From: Oscillatoriophycideae cyanobacterium NC_groundwater_1537_Pr4_S-0.65um_50_18
Lineage (GTDB): Bacteria; Cyanobacteriota; Cyanobacteriia; Elainellales; Elainellaceae
Reading direction: 5' to 3'
Assembly (NCBI GenBank): GCA_016208305.1
Contig: JACQYI010000014.1
Coordinates: 1-64,000 of the forward strand
Length of the DNA stretch: 64,000 nt
Shown: positions 28,803-37,659 of the stretch, piece after piece
Position numbering within the stretch: the stretch's first letter is position 1
Layout: each line of letters opens with the position of its first letter
Notes under the pieces: model-generated
What the model saw: only the letters and a program-made list of their open reading frames with translations
Database searches by the model: none
Told to the model about the DNA's origin: nothing
Position numbers and translations under genes: made by a program

Positions 28803-31484
28803 GTGCCTCATTCAAAAAGTGGGAAATCTCGGCTCTTGCAATTTAACCCTCAGACCCGTTTTTCAGGATTGTTGGGGCGCGGATGGCCTGGTCTCAGGAC
28901 TTGTCTCAGCATTGCTTGCCTCGGCGCTGCTTTCAGCGTTTGCATGGGCAATCTCGCTTTGGCTCAAGTTACCCCAGATGCCACCTTGCCTCGGCGCAGT
29001 ATCACACAGTCTAGAAACAGAACGATCGTAATTACAGGCGGAACGCAGGTCGGCACCAATCTCTTTCACAGCTTTCAGCAGTTCTCTGTTCCGGTAAATA
29101 GAACGGCTTCATTTCAATCGCTCGATCCGGGAACGGACAATATCCTTGTGCGGGTCACAGGTCGTTCTGCCTCTCAGATTAATGGCGCGATCGAAGCATT
29201 GCAGCTTGATGGCAGTTTAAGTTCTGCAAATTTATTTCTGCTCAATCCTAACGGCATCACCTTCGGTTCAGAGGCTTCACTGAATCTGGGTGGCTCTTTT
29301 TTCGCCACAACCGCCGATCGCCTCAACTTCGCTGACAATACCGCCTTCAGTGCCGTCAATCCGTCGTCATTGCTCACGGTGAGCGTTCCCGTAGGGCTAC
29401 AGTTTGGGCGATCGCCCGCAGGAATTCGAGCCGAAGCAGGGGCAAATCTGACGTTAGAAACGCCGGATTCGCCTGTTATTGGCGGGTTACAGGTTCCAGA
29501 GGGCAAAACGCTAGCGCTGATTGGCGGCAGGGTCACGCTGCGATCGGCACTGCTTAGAGCCACGGCTGGGCGAATTGAACTGGGGGCGATAGGTCTGACA
29601 GACGGATCTGCGCAAGTCAGCCTCAATCCATCTGCATCAGGCTGGCGGCTAGGCTATGGGCAGGTGGAGCGTTTTGACACCCTCACGCTCACAGGTGGGA
29701 CGCTGGTCAGCGCCAGCGGCAATGGGGCAGGCAGTATTCAGATGCAAGGCGATCGCGTAGATATCACCGATGCGTTTGTCATTGCCAACACCCTGGGCAA
29801 TGCCGATGGCGGCAAGATTCAAATTCGCGCTGAGGATCTGCGAATCAATGGCGGGGCGATCGTTGGTTCTTTGTCCGCAGGAAGCGGTCAAACCGCATCC
29901 ATTCAAATTGCTACCGATCGCCTGCGGATGCAAGATGGCGGGCAGGTGGCGATTGTCGCTTATGGCACAGGACAGGGAAGAGACTTGACTGTAACCGCAA
30001 CAGACTCAGTCACCGTGACAGGGGGCACGATTGCCGCTCAGATTTGGGAACCTAGCGGCTTAATTAACCAAGTTGCCGAAACGGCTACAGCCCCAGGCGG
30101 TAATCTGCGCATCACCACTCCTAGCCTCAGCATTTTGAACGGTGCCCAGATCAATACCACCACTTTTGGCGCGGGCAATGCTGGAGCGATCGAGGTTCGT
30201 GCCAGTACGATCGCGCTAGATGGGGTGGCGCTTCAGAGCAATGGGCGGCTGTTTGCGCCGCAGGGTTTGCCTATTGGCAGTGGTCTTTTTTCAGGAACCG
30301 AACGGGGATCGAGTGGCAGTGGCGGATCGCTACGGCTGACCGCAGATCACTTGCAGATCAGCGCTGGCGCAGTTTTGCAAACCACCACATTTGGCAGTGG
30401 TAATGCCGGAACGCTGAGGGTGAACGCAGTCCGCGTGGAGGTACAGGGCACAGATCCAGAAGGACGATTTCCCTCTAGCATCATTGCAGCATCGGGAGGA
30501 ATTCCAGGCTTACGCACCGAAGGCGTGGCTGCCGCAACCGGGCGAGGGGGAACGCTACGGCTCCACACGCAGGAATTACAGGTAGCAGATGGCGCAGCAA
30601 TCGCCGTAGGCAGCCTTAACCCAGACGAAACGCAGGCACAGGGAGCCGGAAGCGCTCAGATTTGGGCTAATCGCATTCGCCTGAGCGATCGCAGCAGCAT
30701 TCTCTCGGAAACGGCATCGGGCAATGGCGGCAATATCACCTTGAACGTTCCCATGCTGTTGTTGCTCAGCCGCAACAGCCGGATCTCGACCAATGCAGGC
30801 AGCAGCCGAACGGGTGGCGACGGTGGCAATATTGCGATCGACGCAGGCTATATCGTTACTGGGCTAACGGATAACAGCGACATTACGGCAAATGCGTTTA
30901 CTGGCACCGGGGGCGATGTCCAAATTAATGCCGATGGCGTGCTTGGCATTGAGCCACGTCAGCAGCAGACTCGCCTGAGCGACATCACAGCCAGTTCCGA
31001 ACTGGGCACTAGCGGCACCATTCGGCTGAATGCACCCACGTTTGATCCCACTCGCGGACTGGTCAGCCTGCCCACTGAGGTGGTGAGTCTAAAACTGGAT
31101 CAGCGCTGTCGTGCGAATCGTCAGCCAGCAGCGGGGCAGTTTATTGAAACAGGACGGAGTGGATTACCGATTGCGCCCAATCAAGCTGAGGAGAGGCTTC
31201 TTTGGGAGGATCTGCGCTTTCCAGGGCGATCGCAGGTTGCGACAGCAGCTTCTCAACGGTCTACAGCGGCTATGCCTTTCTCAGAAGCTCAGGTCTCAGA
31301 AGCTCAAGTCTCAGAAGCTCAAGTCTCAGAAGCTCAAGTCTCAGAAGCTCAAGTTCTAGAGGCTCAGGGATGGGTAAGGGAAAGCAACGGAGCCGTTGTT
31401 CTTACCGCCGAATCACAAACCGTCACTCCTTACGGATCTTGGCTCACTCCAGCGGCTTGCACAACATCGCACGCTGGTTCCTAA
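28803..31484 (+). CDS. filamentous-haemagglutinin-type exoprotein (TpsA-like, S-layer-like)
   Basis: An 893-residue exported protein. The signal peptide (TCLSIACLGAAFSVCMGNLALAQ) is followed by a TPS/FHA N-terminal domain (VITGGTQVGTNLFHSF, LFLLNPNGITFG, TADRLNF) and then a long beta-helix of GNAGxIxVxA and GGxLRLT units. The C-terminus carries five tandem SEAQV pentapeptides. TpsA proteins cross the outer membrane through a TpsB porin; no TpsB is in the window. Start is GTG 28803 with no convincing ribosome-binding site, but only this start keeps the full signal peptide. The upstream AAA/CHASE2/CHAT/DUF928 genes are frequent neighbours in cyanobacteria. Confidence 0.85.
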   Translation: MPHSKSGKSRLLQFNPQTRFSGLLGRGWPGLRTCLSIACLGAAFSVCMGNLALAQVTPDATLPRRSITQSRNRTIVITGGTQVGTNLFHSFQQFSVPVNRTASFQSLDPGTDNILVRVTGRSASQINGAIEALQLDGSLSSANLFLLNPNGITFGSEASLNLGGSFFATTADRLNFADNTAFSAVNPSSLLTVSVPVGLQFGRSPAGIRAEAGANLTLETPDSPVIGGLQVPEGKTLALIGGRVTLRSALLRATAGRIELGAIGLTDGSAQVSLNPSASGWRLGYGQVERFDTLTLTGGTLVSASGNGAGSIQMQGDRVDITDAFVIANTLGNADGGKIQIRAEDLRINGGAIVGSLSAGSGQTASIQIATDRLRMQDGGQVAIVAYGTGQGRDLTVTATDSVTVTGGTIAAQIWEPSGLINQVAETATAPGGNLRITTPSLSILNGAQINTTTFGAGNAGAIEVRASTIALDGVALQSNGRLFAPQGLPIGSGLFSGTERGSSGSGGSLRLTADHLQISAGAVLQTTTFGSGNAGTLRVNAVRVEVQGTDPEGRFPSSIIAASGGIPGLRTEGVAAATGRGGTLRLHTQELQVADGAAIAVGSLNPDETQAQGAGSAQIWANRIRLSDRSSILSETASGNGGNITLNVPMLLLLSRNSRISTNAGSSRTGGDGGNIAIDAGYIVTGLTDNSDITANAFTGTGGDVQINADGVLGIEPRQQQTRLSDITASSELGTSGTIRLNAPTFDPTRGLVSLPTEVVSLKLDQRCRANRQPAAGQFIETGRSGLPIAPNQAEERLLWEDLRFPGRSQVATAASQRSTAAMPFSEAQVSEAQVSEAQVSEAQVSEAQVLEAQGWVRESNGAVVLTAESQTVTPYGSWLTPAACTTSHAGS
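31281..31369 (+). repeat. 15-base in-frame tandem repeat encoding SEAQV
   Basis: TCAGAAGCTCAAGTC repeats about five times nearly without change, plus a degenerate sixth unit, inside the 3' part of the haemagglutinin-like gene. Units keep the reading frame and are candidates for slipped-strand length variation. Confidence 0.9.
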
Positions 31485-31619
31485 AGCTTCATTGATACGC
31501 CGCACGCCAGAGGTAATCACCCGTTCAGAGGGAGCGCGATCGCCTGCCAAGAGGGAGGCTTTCAATGTTACGAGTGCGGGAGGGTGGGATGATGCGATCG
31601 CCGTTATTTGCTCTCCGAG

Positions 31620-31672
31620 CATCTCACTCTCTCATCACTCAAAATATCTGCTCCCCTAACGAGATGTACCCG
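31620..31672. repeat. dispersed intergenic repeat, copy B
   Basis: Reverse complement of the element at 12355-12419, with few mismatches over about 50 bases (core CTCGTTAGGGGAGCAGATAT). It lies between the convergent haemagglutinin-like and endonuclease-like genes, next to another GAGGGTGGGATGATG string at about 31580. Confidence 0.7.
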
Positions 31673-31754
31673 TCGTGAGGTCAAAATTTCAAGTTCTGAG
31701 GGCAAATGCTCTTGGTTTGAACTGCAAGGTTCGTGCTTTGAGCCAAGGCGATCG

Positions 31755-32390
31755 CTATTGAGTGATGAGTTCACCCATTCGTTTTAAGATTTGCAAGACC
31801 TGTTGGGCTTCACTAGGCAACGTATAAAGCGAAAAGGCGCGGGATAAAGCATATTGAGGAGTTGGTTGTTGCAGCAGCTTGATAAACAACGCATCATCTC
31901 CATTGGTAATCATGCCAAACAGAGATGAGTTAGAACTACCGTTTGCCATCATGTAGGCCAGCGCTTGGGGCAAGGCCGATCGCACAGAAATGCTGGTCTT
32001 TTTCGATTCCACCACCAGCACCCAAAATTGATTCTGCATAATTAGCAGATCAATACGCCCCCGCAGAATTTCTTCTCCATCATTGAGCGCCAATTCGATC
32101 GCTGTTTCAGACCGCAATCTAAACGGTGGATCGTAAAAGCCAGCGAGTTCGAGTAAAGGGGATATTGCTAGAAGCGTAACAGCACCCTCCAATAGCTCAC
32201 CTGCGGAACGGTGATACGCTAACCGCCGATACATCACTGCTAAGGCCGCCAGCTCAATGTCCGTCAGAGCGGGTAATGCATCCATCCATTCTATGAAAAA
32301 CTGTGGATCAGAATTGCGTTGCAGCCCAAACTTCGCCTCTGCTTCGGCAAGACTTTTAACCGCATCTGTGACTGCAATGGTTTGTGCCAT
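31755..32390 (-). CDS. restriction-endonuclease-like (PD-(D/E)XK) protein
   Basis: A 211-residue protein resembling the type I restriction R-subunit N-terminal nuclease-like family. RGRIDLLIMQNQFWVLVVESKKTS supplies the Asp and the Glu-x-Lys (ESK) of a PD-(D/E)XK active site. The N-terminal about 100 residues are helical. No methyltransferase, specificity subunit or helicase is adjacent, so it is an orphan, of the kind often annotated 'restriction endonuclease subunit R' in cyanobacteria. Nuclease activity is an inference from the motif. Confidence 0.65.
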   Translation of the reverse strand: MAQTIAVTDAVKSLAEAEAKFGLQRNSDPQFFIEWMDALPALTDIELAALAVMYRRLAYHRSAGELLEGAVTLLAISPLLELAGFYDPPFRLRSETAIELALNDGEEILRGRIDLLIMQNQFWVLVVESKKTSISVRSALPQALAYMMANGSSNSSLFGMITNGDDALFIKLLQQPTPQYALSRAFSLYTLPSEAQQVLQILKRMGELITQ

Positions 32391-32476
32391 GCTCTCATTC
32401 TGTCATAGCCACTCGAATGTCAAACTGAATTCTAACGAATTCTGATGTCGGTGCAGCGTTGAGCGGTTGTAGCGAA

Positions 32477-35185
32477 TCACATCATTAACTTGAAAAACAA
32501 AACCGTAAACCCAACCATGAGGCAGAGGTGGGGCAGATTGCTCAATATAGGGCGTTGGGTGATGCGCAACAGCGGATAGACGCTGAAAATTAGAGCCGAG
32601 AGGATTGTCACTCCTTGCAGGAACGTCGCCACATCCGTACTCCAGGTCAGCGTTGGTAAGCCCGCGCCGCTAAAGCCCAAGGTTCGTGCCAAAACAGGTA
32701 GAATTTGCCCCGCTTCTGTGACGGCAGCCGGGACATAGTGTGTCAGGTTAGCAGCTAGGGTAAAGGGCAAATAGGCGTAGAGGACGGTGAGATAGGAGGG
32801 CTGTTTGGGGTCTAGCAGACGGGCGATCGCATGGGTGCCATAGGTCAATCCCAAGGGAAGGCTGAGGAGGGCAAGGGCGATCGGGGTACTGGTGAGCAGA
32901 TGATTGGCATCCAGGGGAAGATCGGGGTAGCCTAGCCATGCTAAAAGCCGTTGGGCATGGTGCATAAACACTCCCCCAAACAGCAGCAAGAGCAGCGCGC
33001 CTTCTGCCCAAAAGCCTCGGTGATTGTCCAGCAAGTCGGACGTGGGAAACCGCAGGTTTAACTGGGCTGAGCGGTTGGGACAGGCTTTGAGGCAGGTCAT
33101 GCACAGCATGCAGTCTCGGTTGTCTTGCAATTGAGCCGGATGGGAATAGAGCGGACAGCCACCCGTCGCCTGTCCTTCGTTGGGCAGCGCATCGGCAAAG
33201 GTGACGGGGGTGGCGCTACTGCCTTTGTAGCAGCCAAACGTATGGCACTGGCTGCCGCACACCTGTTGGGTCGATCGCAACTCCACCATAGCCAGCTTGG
33301 CAAACATCCCGTTCATGCCGCCAATTGGGCAGAGATAGCGACACCAGAGCCTGCGCTCATAAATCAGGCTAAAGATCACCGCTCCGGCTGTAATCGTTAG
33401 CAGCAGCCAGGCCGATAAATAGGCATGATGGGGTAAATCCCAGAGTTTTTCCCACAGGTAAATGGCCACAAAGCCACCAAACAAAATCCAGGCTCCCCAG
33501 CGATTGAGCCATTGGGTATTCCAGGTGAGTTGCTGACGCGGAAACAGCCGCAGGGAGAACCGACGAATCCATTCTGCGGTGATCATGAAGGGGCAAACGG
33601 CGCACCAAAGCCGGCCGACAAAGACAAAGAGAAACAGATAACCCGGCCACCACCAGGCCCAGAACAGATTGAGGGTTACACTGCTGTCTCGCGTTTGCGG
33701 GCCAATGAATCCGGCGATCGTCACAGGCACAAAGAAGGCCATCATCGCGATCCAGAGACCCTCTGGATACCAGCGGCTCAGCAATACTTGCCGCAGCCAG
33801 GGCACATGGGTAAGCAAATCCACGCGGAAGGCATTCTTGGCCGACTGTACCGACCACAGGGCTTGTTCTGAAATCACTGCCTGCCCCGGTGGGGTCATGA
33901 TCACGGCTCGATGCAAAATTTCTGCCAGTTCGGTCAGGTTGCCGGGATAGTCGTAGCTCAGCAAGCGACGCAAATCGGACTGATCTAAAGTCAGCAGCGG
34001 ACGATTTTGAGCCTGACAAAACTGAGCTAAAAAGGAACGGGCAAATGCTGGAATATCTGCCTTGCGCTGGGGCAGGCTAAACAGCTTGATGGTGATAGTG
34101 TCTATTGTGGGCAGATCGAGTTTGTCTGGAGCCGCAAGGATTAAGCGCACCCAGGACTGAGCGGGCTGAGGATGCTCAGTGGTCAGAGTGTTGACACTAC
34201 TCAGCCCGTGATTGGGCAATATCTCACCTGTTTTGCAGTAGTCGATCAGGCGGGCGCGATCGCCCCCACTCAACACCTGGACATTATTGAGCAGTAGGGT
34301 TCCCCGCTCCAGCAGTTCGAGAATGCTTGCTTGTCCACTGACTCTACCAAATAGGCCATCGGTATTGAGCCTGCCTTCGCTGGATCGGGGTAGCTTGGCA
34401 CAATCGAGTTCAGCAAAAGGTTGGTCTGCGAGTTTAGAACGGGCATGGATCAACCCTGCCAGAAAGGTTTTTCCCGTTCCGGGTTGAGCTTGAAGCAACA
34501 CAGGGTTCAAACTCGCTGCGGCTTGGTCAATTTGCTCTACCAGCTTTTGGCTGGCTTTGCTGTCGCCCAGGATCATCTCTCCAGTTGGAACCGCTTGAAT
34601 ATAAGACTGTAAGCCTTGAATGCGGCGTTGTTCTTGCGCAATACGAACGCTGAAGGCATTTAAGTCTTGCGCTAACAGGGCGTTAAACAGATGTTCAAGC
34701 TCGACATACTGCTGCATGAGCTGATGAAACTGAGCCTCAGGCAAAAACCAGATTTCGCTGGCCGTCAGGGCGATCGCCTGTGTCTGGTGCCTGCCGTTTT
34801 CCAGGTTTGCCATCAGTGACACATAGCCAAATAGCTCTCCAGCTTTGCGATAGCGAATCAGAGATTTGCCAATTGGGGAGAGCCGAGAAATTTCGACGGT
34901 GCCGCACTTCAGCAGGTATAGCCCAATGTTTTTTTGCTTTTCCTGGTAGATCTGCGTTTGGGGTTCAACACGAAAGCAATATAAGGACTGGGCGATCGCT
35001 TGCAATGCCTCTGCTGGTAATTGTCCCAAAAGCCGATGAGAACTTAACCAATGCCGACAATCTTCAACAGCTTTGTCATCAGCCATAACAACACTGGCCA
35101 TATCTGCGATCAAGGGCAAGGGCTGATCGGTTGCCAGTGTAGAGTCGGTTTGAACAGATGCTGTAGCTGTCGTTCTGGGATGCAT
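32477..35185 (-). CDS. CRP-like + AAA+ (sigma-54-activator-like) + NapH/CcoG-type Fe-S membrane fusion
   Basis: A 902-residue fusion. Residues 50-185 are a cyclic-nucleotide-binding/CRP-like sensor (KNIGLYLLKCGTVEIS, GELFGYVSLM). Residues 205-430 are an AAA+ module of the sigma-54-activator type (Walker A PGTGKT 235-240), but the GAFTGA loop is absent (GLFGRVSGQA instead). From about 475 onward come membrane helices with NapH/NosR/CcoG-like Cys motifs: C528xxCP, C615xxxCP, C643/C647/C652 and a ferredoxin-like C692xxCxxCxxxCP. About four more helices follow. It could couple a redox or electron-transfer signal to a regulatory ATPase. Divergent from ado, it is the best candidate local oxygen/redox regulator; DNA binding is not evident. 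Confidence 0.8.
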   Translation of the reverse strand: MHPRTTATASVQTDSTLATDQPLPLIADMASVVMADDKAVEDCRHWLSSHRLLGQLPAEALQAIAQSLYCFRVEPQTQIYQEKQKNIGLYLLKCGTVEISRLSPIGKSLIRYRKAGELFGYVSLMANLENGRHQTQAIALTASEIWFLPEAQFHQLMQQYVELEHLFNALLAQDLNAFSVRIAQEQRRIQGLQSYIQAVPTGEMILGDSKASQKLVEQIDQAAASLNPVLLQAQPGTGKTFLAGLIHARSKLADQPFAELDCAKLPRSSEGRLNTDGLFGRVSGQASILELLERGTLLLNNVQVLSGGDRARLIDYCKTGEILPNHGLSSVNTLTTEHPQPAQSWVRLILAAPDKLDLPTIDTITIKLFSLPQRKADIPAFARSFLAQFCQAQNRPLLTLDQSDLRRLLSYDYPGNLTELAEILHRAVIMTPPGQAVISEQALWSVQSAKNAFRVDLLTHVPWLRQVLLSRWYPEGLWIAMMAFFVPVTIAGFIGPQTRDSSVTLNLFWAWWWPGYLFLFVFVGRLWCAVCPFMITAEWIRRFSLRLFPRQQLTWNTQWLNRWGAWILFGGFVAIYLWEKLWDLPHHAYLSAWLLLTITAGAVIFSLIYERRLWCRYLCPIGGMNGMFAKLAMVELRSTQQVCGSQCHTFGCYKGSSATPVTFADALPNEGQATGGCPLYSHPAQLQDNRDCMLCMTCLKACPNRSAQLNLRFPTSDLLDNHRGFWAEGALLLLLFGGVFMHHAQRLLAWLGYPDLPLDANHLLTSTPIALALLSLPLGLTYGTHAIARLLDPKQPSYLTVLYAYLPFTLAANLTHYVPAAVTEAGQILPVLARTLGFSGAGLPTLTWSTDVATFLQGVTILSALIFSVYPLLRITQRPILSNLPHLCLMVGFTVLFFKLMM

Positions 35186-35360
35186 ATGCTCGTTGCAGCG
35201 ACCTGCATGGTGAAAGGGTGTGGAAAGCTAAGAAAGTGGGAAGATGAACCATTTATCATTTCACCCCTTTATTATCTCACCCTCATATTTCCCCTCTCAC
35301 TCTGGTTTGGTAGCAAGAACTTGATTGACTAACAAAATTCCTGAAACCATGACTCTTGCT

Positions 35361-35411
35361 ATTGTTGGGTTTCACATTGTACTGCTACGCAGAAGCAAGC
35401 AACAACCCAAT
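35361..35411. repeat. inverted repeat in the fusion gene/ado intergenic region
   Basis: ATTGTTGGGTT (35361-35371) and AACAACCCAAT (35401-35411) are perfect inverted 11-mers with a 29-base loop, in the 313-base divergent intergenic region. It may be an RNA hairpin in the fusion-gene leader or a looped operator pair. Confidence 0.6.
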
Positions 35412-35442
35412 CTACTAGCGCGGCAAGTCTTTTTTAGAATAA

Positions 35443-35463
35443 ACAGCCATATAGTTATATAAT
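35443..35463 (+). promoter_or_regulatory. ado promoter -10 with shared ACAGCCATATA element
   Basis: ACAGCCATATA (35443-35453; reverse strand TATATGGCTGT) abuts a perfect TATAAT -10 at 35458-35463, 36 bases before the ado start. No good -35 is visible 17 bases upstream (TAGAAT), suggesting activator dependence. The same element occurs at the rogue psbA promoter and, with one change, at the SQR operon promoter. Confidence 0.6.
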
Positions 35464-35498
35464 TTAGTAAAATTTTAATATGACGAGGAGCATTGCAG

Positions 35499-36194
35499 AT
35501 GTCTCAATCGCAGACTGGTTTTACTCTTGATTTTCACAGTGACACCTACCGCGATAGCTTTAGTCGCATCAATGCCATTGTGATTGTGGGGGAGCAAGAG
35601 GCACATGATAATTTCATAGGTTTGACTAAACTTCTACCCGAACATACAGCAGCCTTAACTCGTCTCGGTAAGATGGAGTTTCGTCATCGCAAAAGCTTTG
35701 AAGCCTGCGGACGTAATCTCGCTGTCATCCCCGACTTAAGGTTTGCCGAACAGTTTTTTGCTGAGTTGCATCAAGCGTTTCAATCGGCGATCGCCCATCA
35801 TCAAACTGCCGCTTGTTTGCTCATACAGGCACTGATTATTGAATGTTTTGCGATCGCCGCTTACAACACCTATATTCCCGTTGCGGATGACTTTGCCCGT
35901 CGCGTAACAGAGTCAGTCGTTGCCGATGAATATGAGCATCTCAACTTCGGTGAAATTTGGCTAAAGGCAAATTTTGCAGCTGTCAAAGAGGAATTAGAAG
36001 CCACCAATGGCCAGGTTTTACCGATTATTTGGCGGATGTTGAATCAAGTTGAATTGGATGCCAAGGGCATTGGCATGAATAAGCAATCTCTGATTGAAGA
36101 GTTTATCGTTCGCTATGGCGAAGCACTTAGCCAGATTGGGTTTAGCACCCGTGAGATACTCCGCTTGACCAGCCAAGGCTTGCAGTCAGCGTAA
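35499..36194 (+). CDS. ado: aldehyde-deformylating oxygenase (ADO)
   Basis: A 231-residue protein, the normal length for cyanobacterial ADO, a ferritin-like di-iron enzyme that turns fatty aldehydes into alkanes plus formate using O2 and reductant. All six metal ligands fall at the canonical positions: Glu32 (GEQEA), Glu60 and His63 (KMEFRHRK), Glu115 ([11 protein letters not shown]), Glu144 and His147 (DEYEHLN). GAGGAG lies 8 bases before ATG 35499. The usual partner, acyl-ACP reductase (aar), is not adjacent; instead a rogue psbA follows. This points to an ADO paralogue under separate, probably low-oxygen, control, either for alkane formation or for another aldehyde- or O2-linked role. Confidence 0.93.
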   Translation: MSQSQTGFTLDFHSDTYRDSFSRINAIVIVGEQEAHDNFIGLTKLLPEHTAALTRLGKMEFRHRKSFEACGRNLAVIPDLRFAEQFFAELHQAFQSAIAHHQTAACLLIQALIIECFAIAAYNTYIPVADDFARRVTESVVADEYEHLNFGEIWLKANFAAVKEELEATNGQVLPIIWRMLNQVELDAKGIGMNKQSLIEEFIVRYGEALSQIGFSTREILRLTSQGLQSA

Positions 36195-36231
36195 TGTAAA
36201 GTTACAGCACTCTAAAAAATAATTAAATAAC

Positions 36232-36260
36232 TTATTGGTTATATGGCTGTAGTATATACT
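36232..36260 (+). promoter_or_regulatory. rogue psbA promoter with TATATGGCTGT element
   Basis: TATATGGCTGT (36240-36250) lies between a weak -35 (TTATTG, 36232-36237) and a TATACT -10 (36255-36260). On the coding strand this segment closely matches the SQR operon promoter (TTATATGACTGTA before a TATAAT). It implies a leader of about 190 bases before the psbA start. Confidence 0.55.
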
Positions 36261-36458
36261 CAAACCAAAGAAGCTTGTTTCTAAAGGTTTCTTTGTTTGC
36301 TAGATCCTTGTAACCAAGGGTATTGTCGCCTTATTTCTGGTGGCTTTAAGGTTGGCAAATTGTCTGGATCGATCGCTGGGTTTGTAAGCATCATCAACCT
36401 TCATCACTTGGCCTTACAGATCCAACCCGTTCTCCTCATTTTTGGGAGGTTTCATCTT

Positions 36459-37580
36459 ATGGCTATTGCGATTAAAAATCGACCATCACCGGACATCAAA
36501 GCCTGGGATTGGTTCTGTGAGAAGATTACCAGTACCAACAATCGCTTTTATATCGGTTGGTTTGGGGTACTGATGATTCCGACTTTACTAGTTGCCGTAA
36601 CCGTCTTTATCCTGGCATTAATTGCGGCTCCACCCGTTGACATGGAAGGCATTCGTGAGCCAGTGTTCGGTTCTCTCATGGATGGCAACAATCTAATTAC
36701 GGCTGCTGTAATTCCTACTTCTGCGGCGATCGGACTGCACCTTTATCCCATCTGGGATGCTGCATCCATTGACGAATGGCTCTACAACGGAGGGCCTTAC
36801 CAATTGATTGTGCTGCACTTTTTGATTGGCATTTTTGCATATATGGGTCGCCAGTGGGAATTGAGCTACCGTCTGGGTATGCGCCCCTGGCTTGCGGTAG
36901 CGTTTTCTGCTCCCGTTACTGCCGCAACTGCTGTACTTTTGGTTTATCCGATCGGTCAGGGTAGCTTTTCAGAAGGTTTACCCTTGGGCATTGCTGGCAC
37001 CTTCCACTTTATGTTTGCGTTCCAGGCTGACCACAATATCTTGATGCATCCCTTACATATGCTGGGTGTCATTGGTGTGTTGGGTGGCGCACTGTTGAGC
37101 GCTACACATGGTTCTCTGGTTACAGCAAGTCTCATCCGAGAAACCTCTGACCTAGAATCAACCAATGTCGGATATCACTTTGGGCAGCAGGAAGCAACCT
37201 ATAACCTGATAGCAAGTCACTCCGGTTATTTAGGGCGGTTGCTGGTGCCAGGGCTGGCATTTCGCAACAGCCGTACTGTGCATTTTTTGCTGGTTGCTCT
37301 GCCTACCGTTGGCATTTGGCTGGCGGCTTTGGGGATTGGTGTAATGGCATTTAACCTCAATGGGTTTAACTTCAACCAATCTATTTTGGACAGCCAGGGA
37401 AAAGTAGTTCCGACGAATGCCGATATCCTCAATCGAGCTACGTTAGGTATTCAAGTGATGCATGCTCCCAATACCCATCATTTTCCAGAGGTATTAGCGA
37501 GTGGTAATGCAGTACCCGTAAATGTCTTGGCTTCAGCGTTCAGCCAAGCTGTACCAGAGGCAGTTACTGTACCGAGCTGA
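36459..37580 (+). CDS. psbA: rogue (sentinel-type) photosystem II D1 protein
   Basis: A 373-residue divergent D1. In standard D1 numbering it keeps Tyr161, His190, His198, His215, His272, His332 and His337, so core pigments, YZ and the iron site look intact. It alters the water-oxidation site: Asp61 to Glu, Asp170 to Glu, Glu189 to Asp, Glu333 to Ala, Asp342 to Val. The QB pocket is changed too (Phe255 to Leu, Ser264 to Ala, one extra residue after His252). The C-terminal tail differs from the usual processed tail. This matches rogue/sentinel D1, thought to make PSII centres that cannot oxidise water. The segment YMGRQWEL is ordinary and no far-red (FaRLiP) genes are near, arguing against chlorophyll f synthase. 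Start ATG 36459 has GGGAGG upstream; the upstream open frame is not used. Confidence 0.88.
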   Translation: MAIAIKNRPSPDIKAWDWFCEKITSTNNRFYIGWFGVLMIPTLLVAVTVFILALIAAPPVDMEGIREPVFGSLMDGNNLITAAVIPTSAAIGLHLYPIWDAASIDEWLYNGGPYQLIVLHFLIGIFAYMGRQWELSYRLGMRPWLAVAFSAPVTAATAVLLVYPIGQGSFSEGLPLGIAGTFHFMFAFQADHNILMHPLHMLGVIGVLGGALLSATHGSLVTASLIRETSDLESTNVGYHFGQQEATYNLIASHSGYLGRLLVPGLAFRNSRTVHFLLVALPTVGIWLAALGIGVMAFNLNGFNFNQSILDSQGKVVPTNADILNRATLGIQVMHAPNTHHFPEVLASGNAVPVNVLASAFSQAVPEAVTVPS

Positions 37581-37592
37581 CGCCTCGAATTG

Positions 37593-37648
37593 AGTTCACT
37601 TCTGAGTTCACTTCAATCTAAGTTCACTTCAATCTAAGTTCACTTCAG
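37593..37648 (+). repeat. tandem GTTCACTTC repeat after rogue psbA
   Basis: Four copies of (A)GTTCACTTC follow each other; the last three share the 16-base unit AGTTCACTTCAATCTA. It starts 12 bases after the psbA stop. Function unknown. Confidence 0.75.
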
Positions 37649-37659
37649 TAAGGAGGTAG

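Noticed and set aside
31755-32390. Complete type I restriction system
   Set aside because: Only a PD-(D/E)XK-like orphan is present; no HsdM, HsdS or helicase nearby.
36297-36458. 54 extra codons in frame before the rogue psbA ATG
   Set aside because: The peptide has no D1 similarity; GGGAGG and MAIAIK at 36459 fit a normal D1 N-terminus.
36459-37580. Chlorophyll f synthase (ChlF, super-rogue D1)
   Set aside because: YMGRQWEL is as in ordinary D1, Mn-site changes match rogue D1, and no far-red (phytochrome/response regulator, psaA2, apc) genes are nearby.
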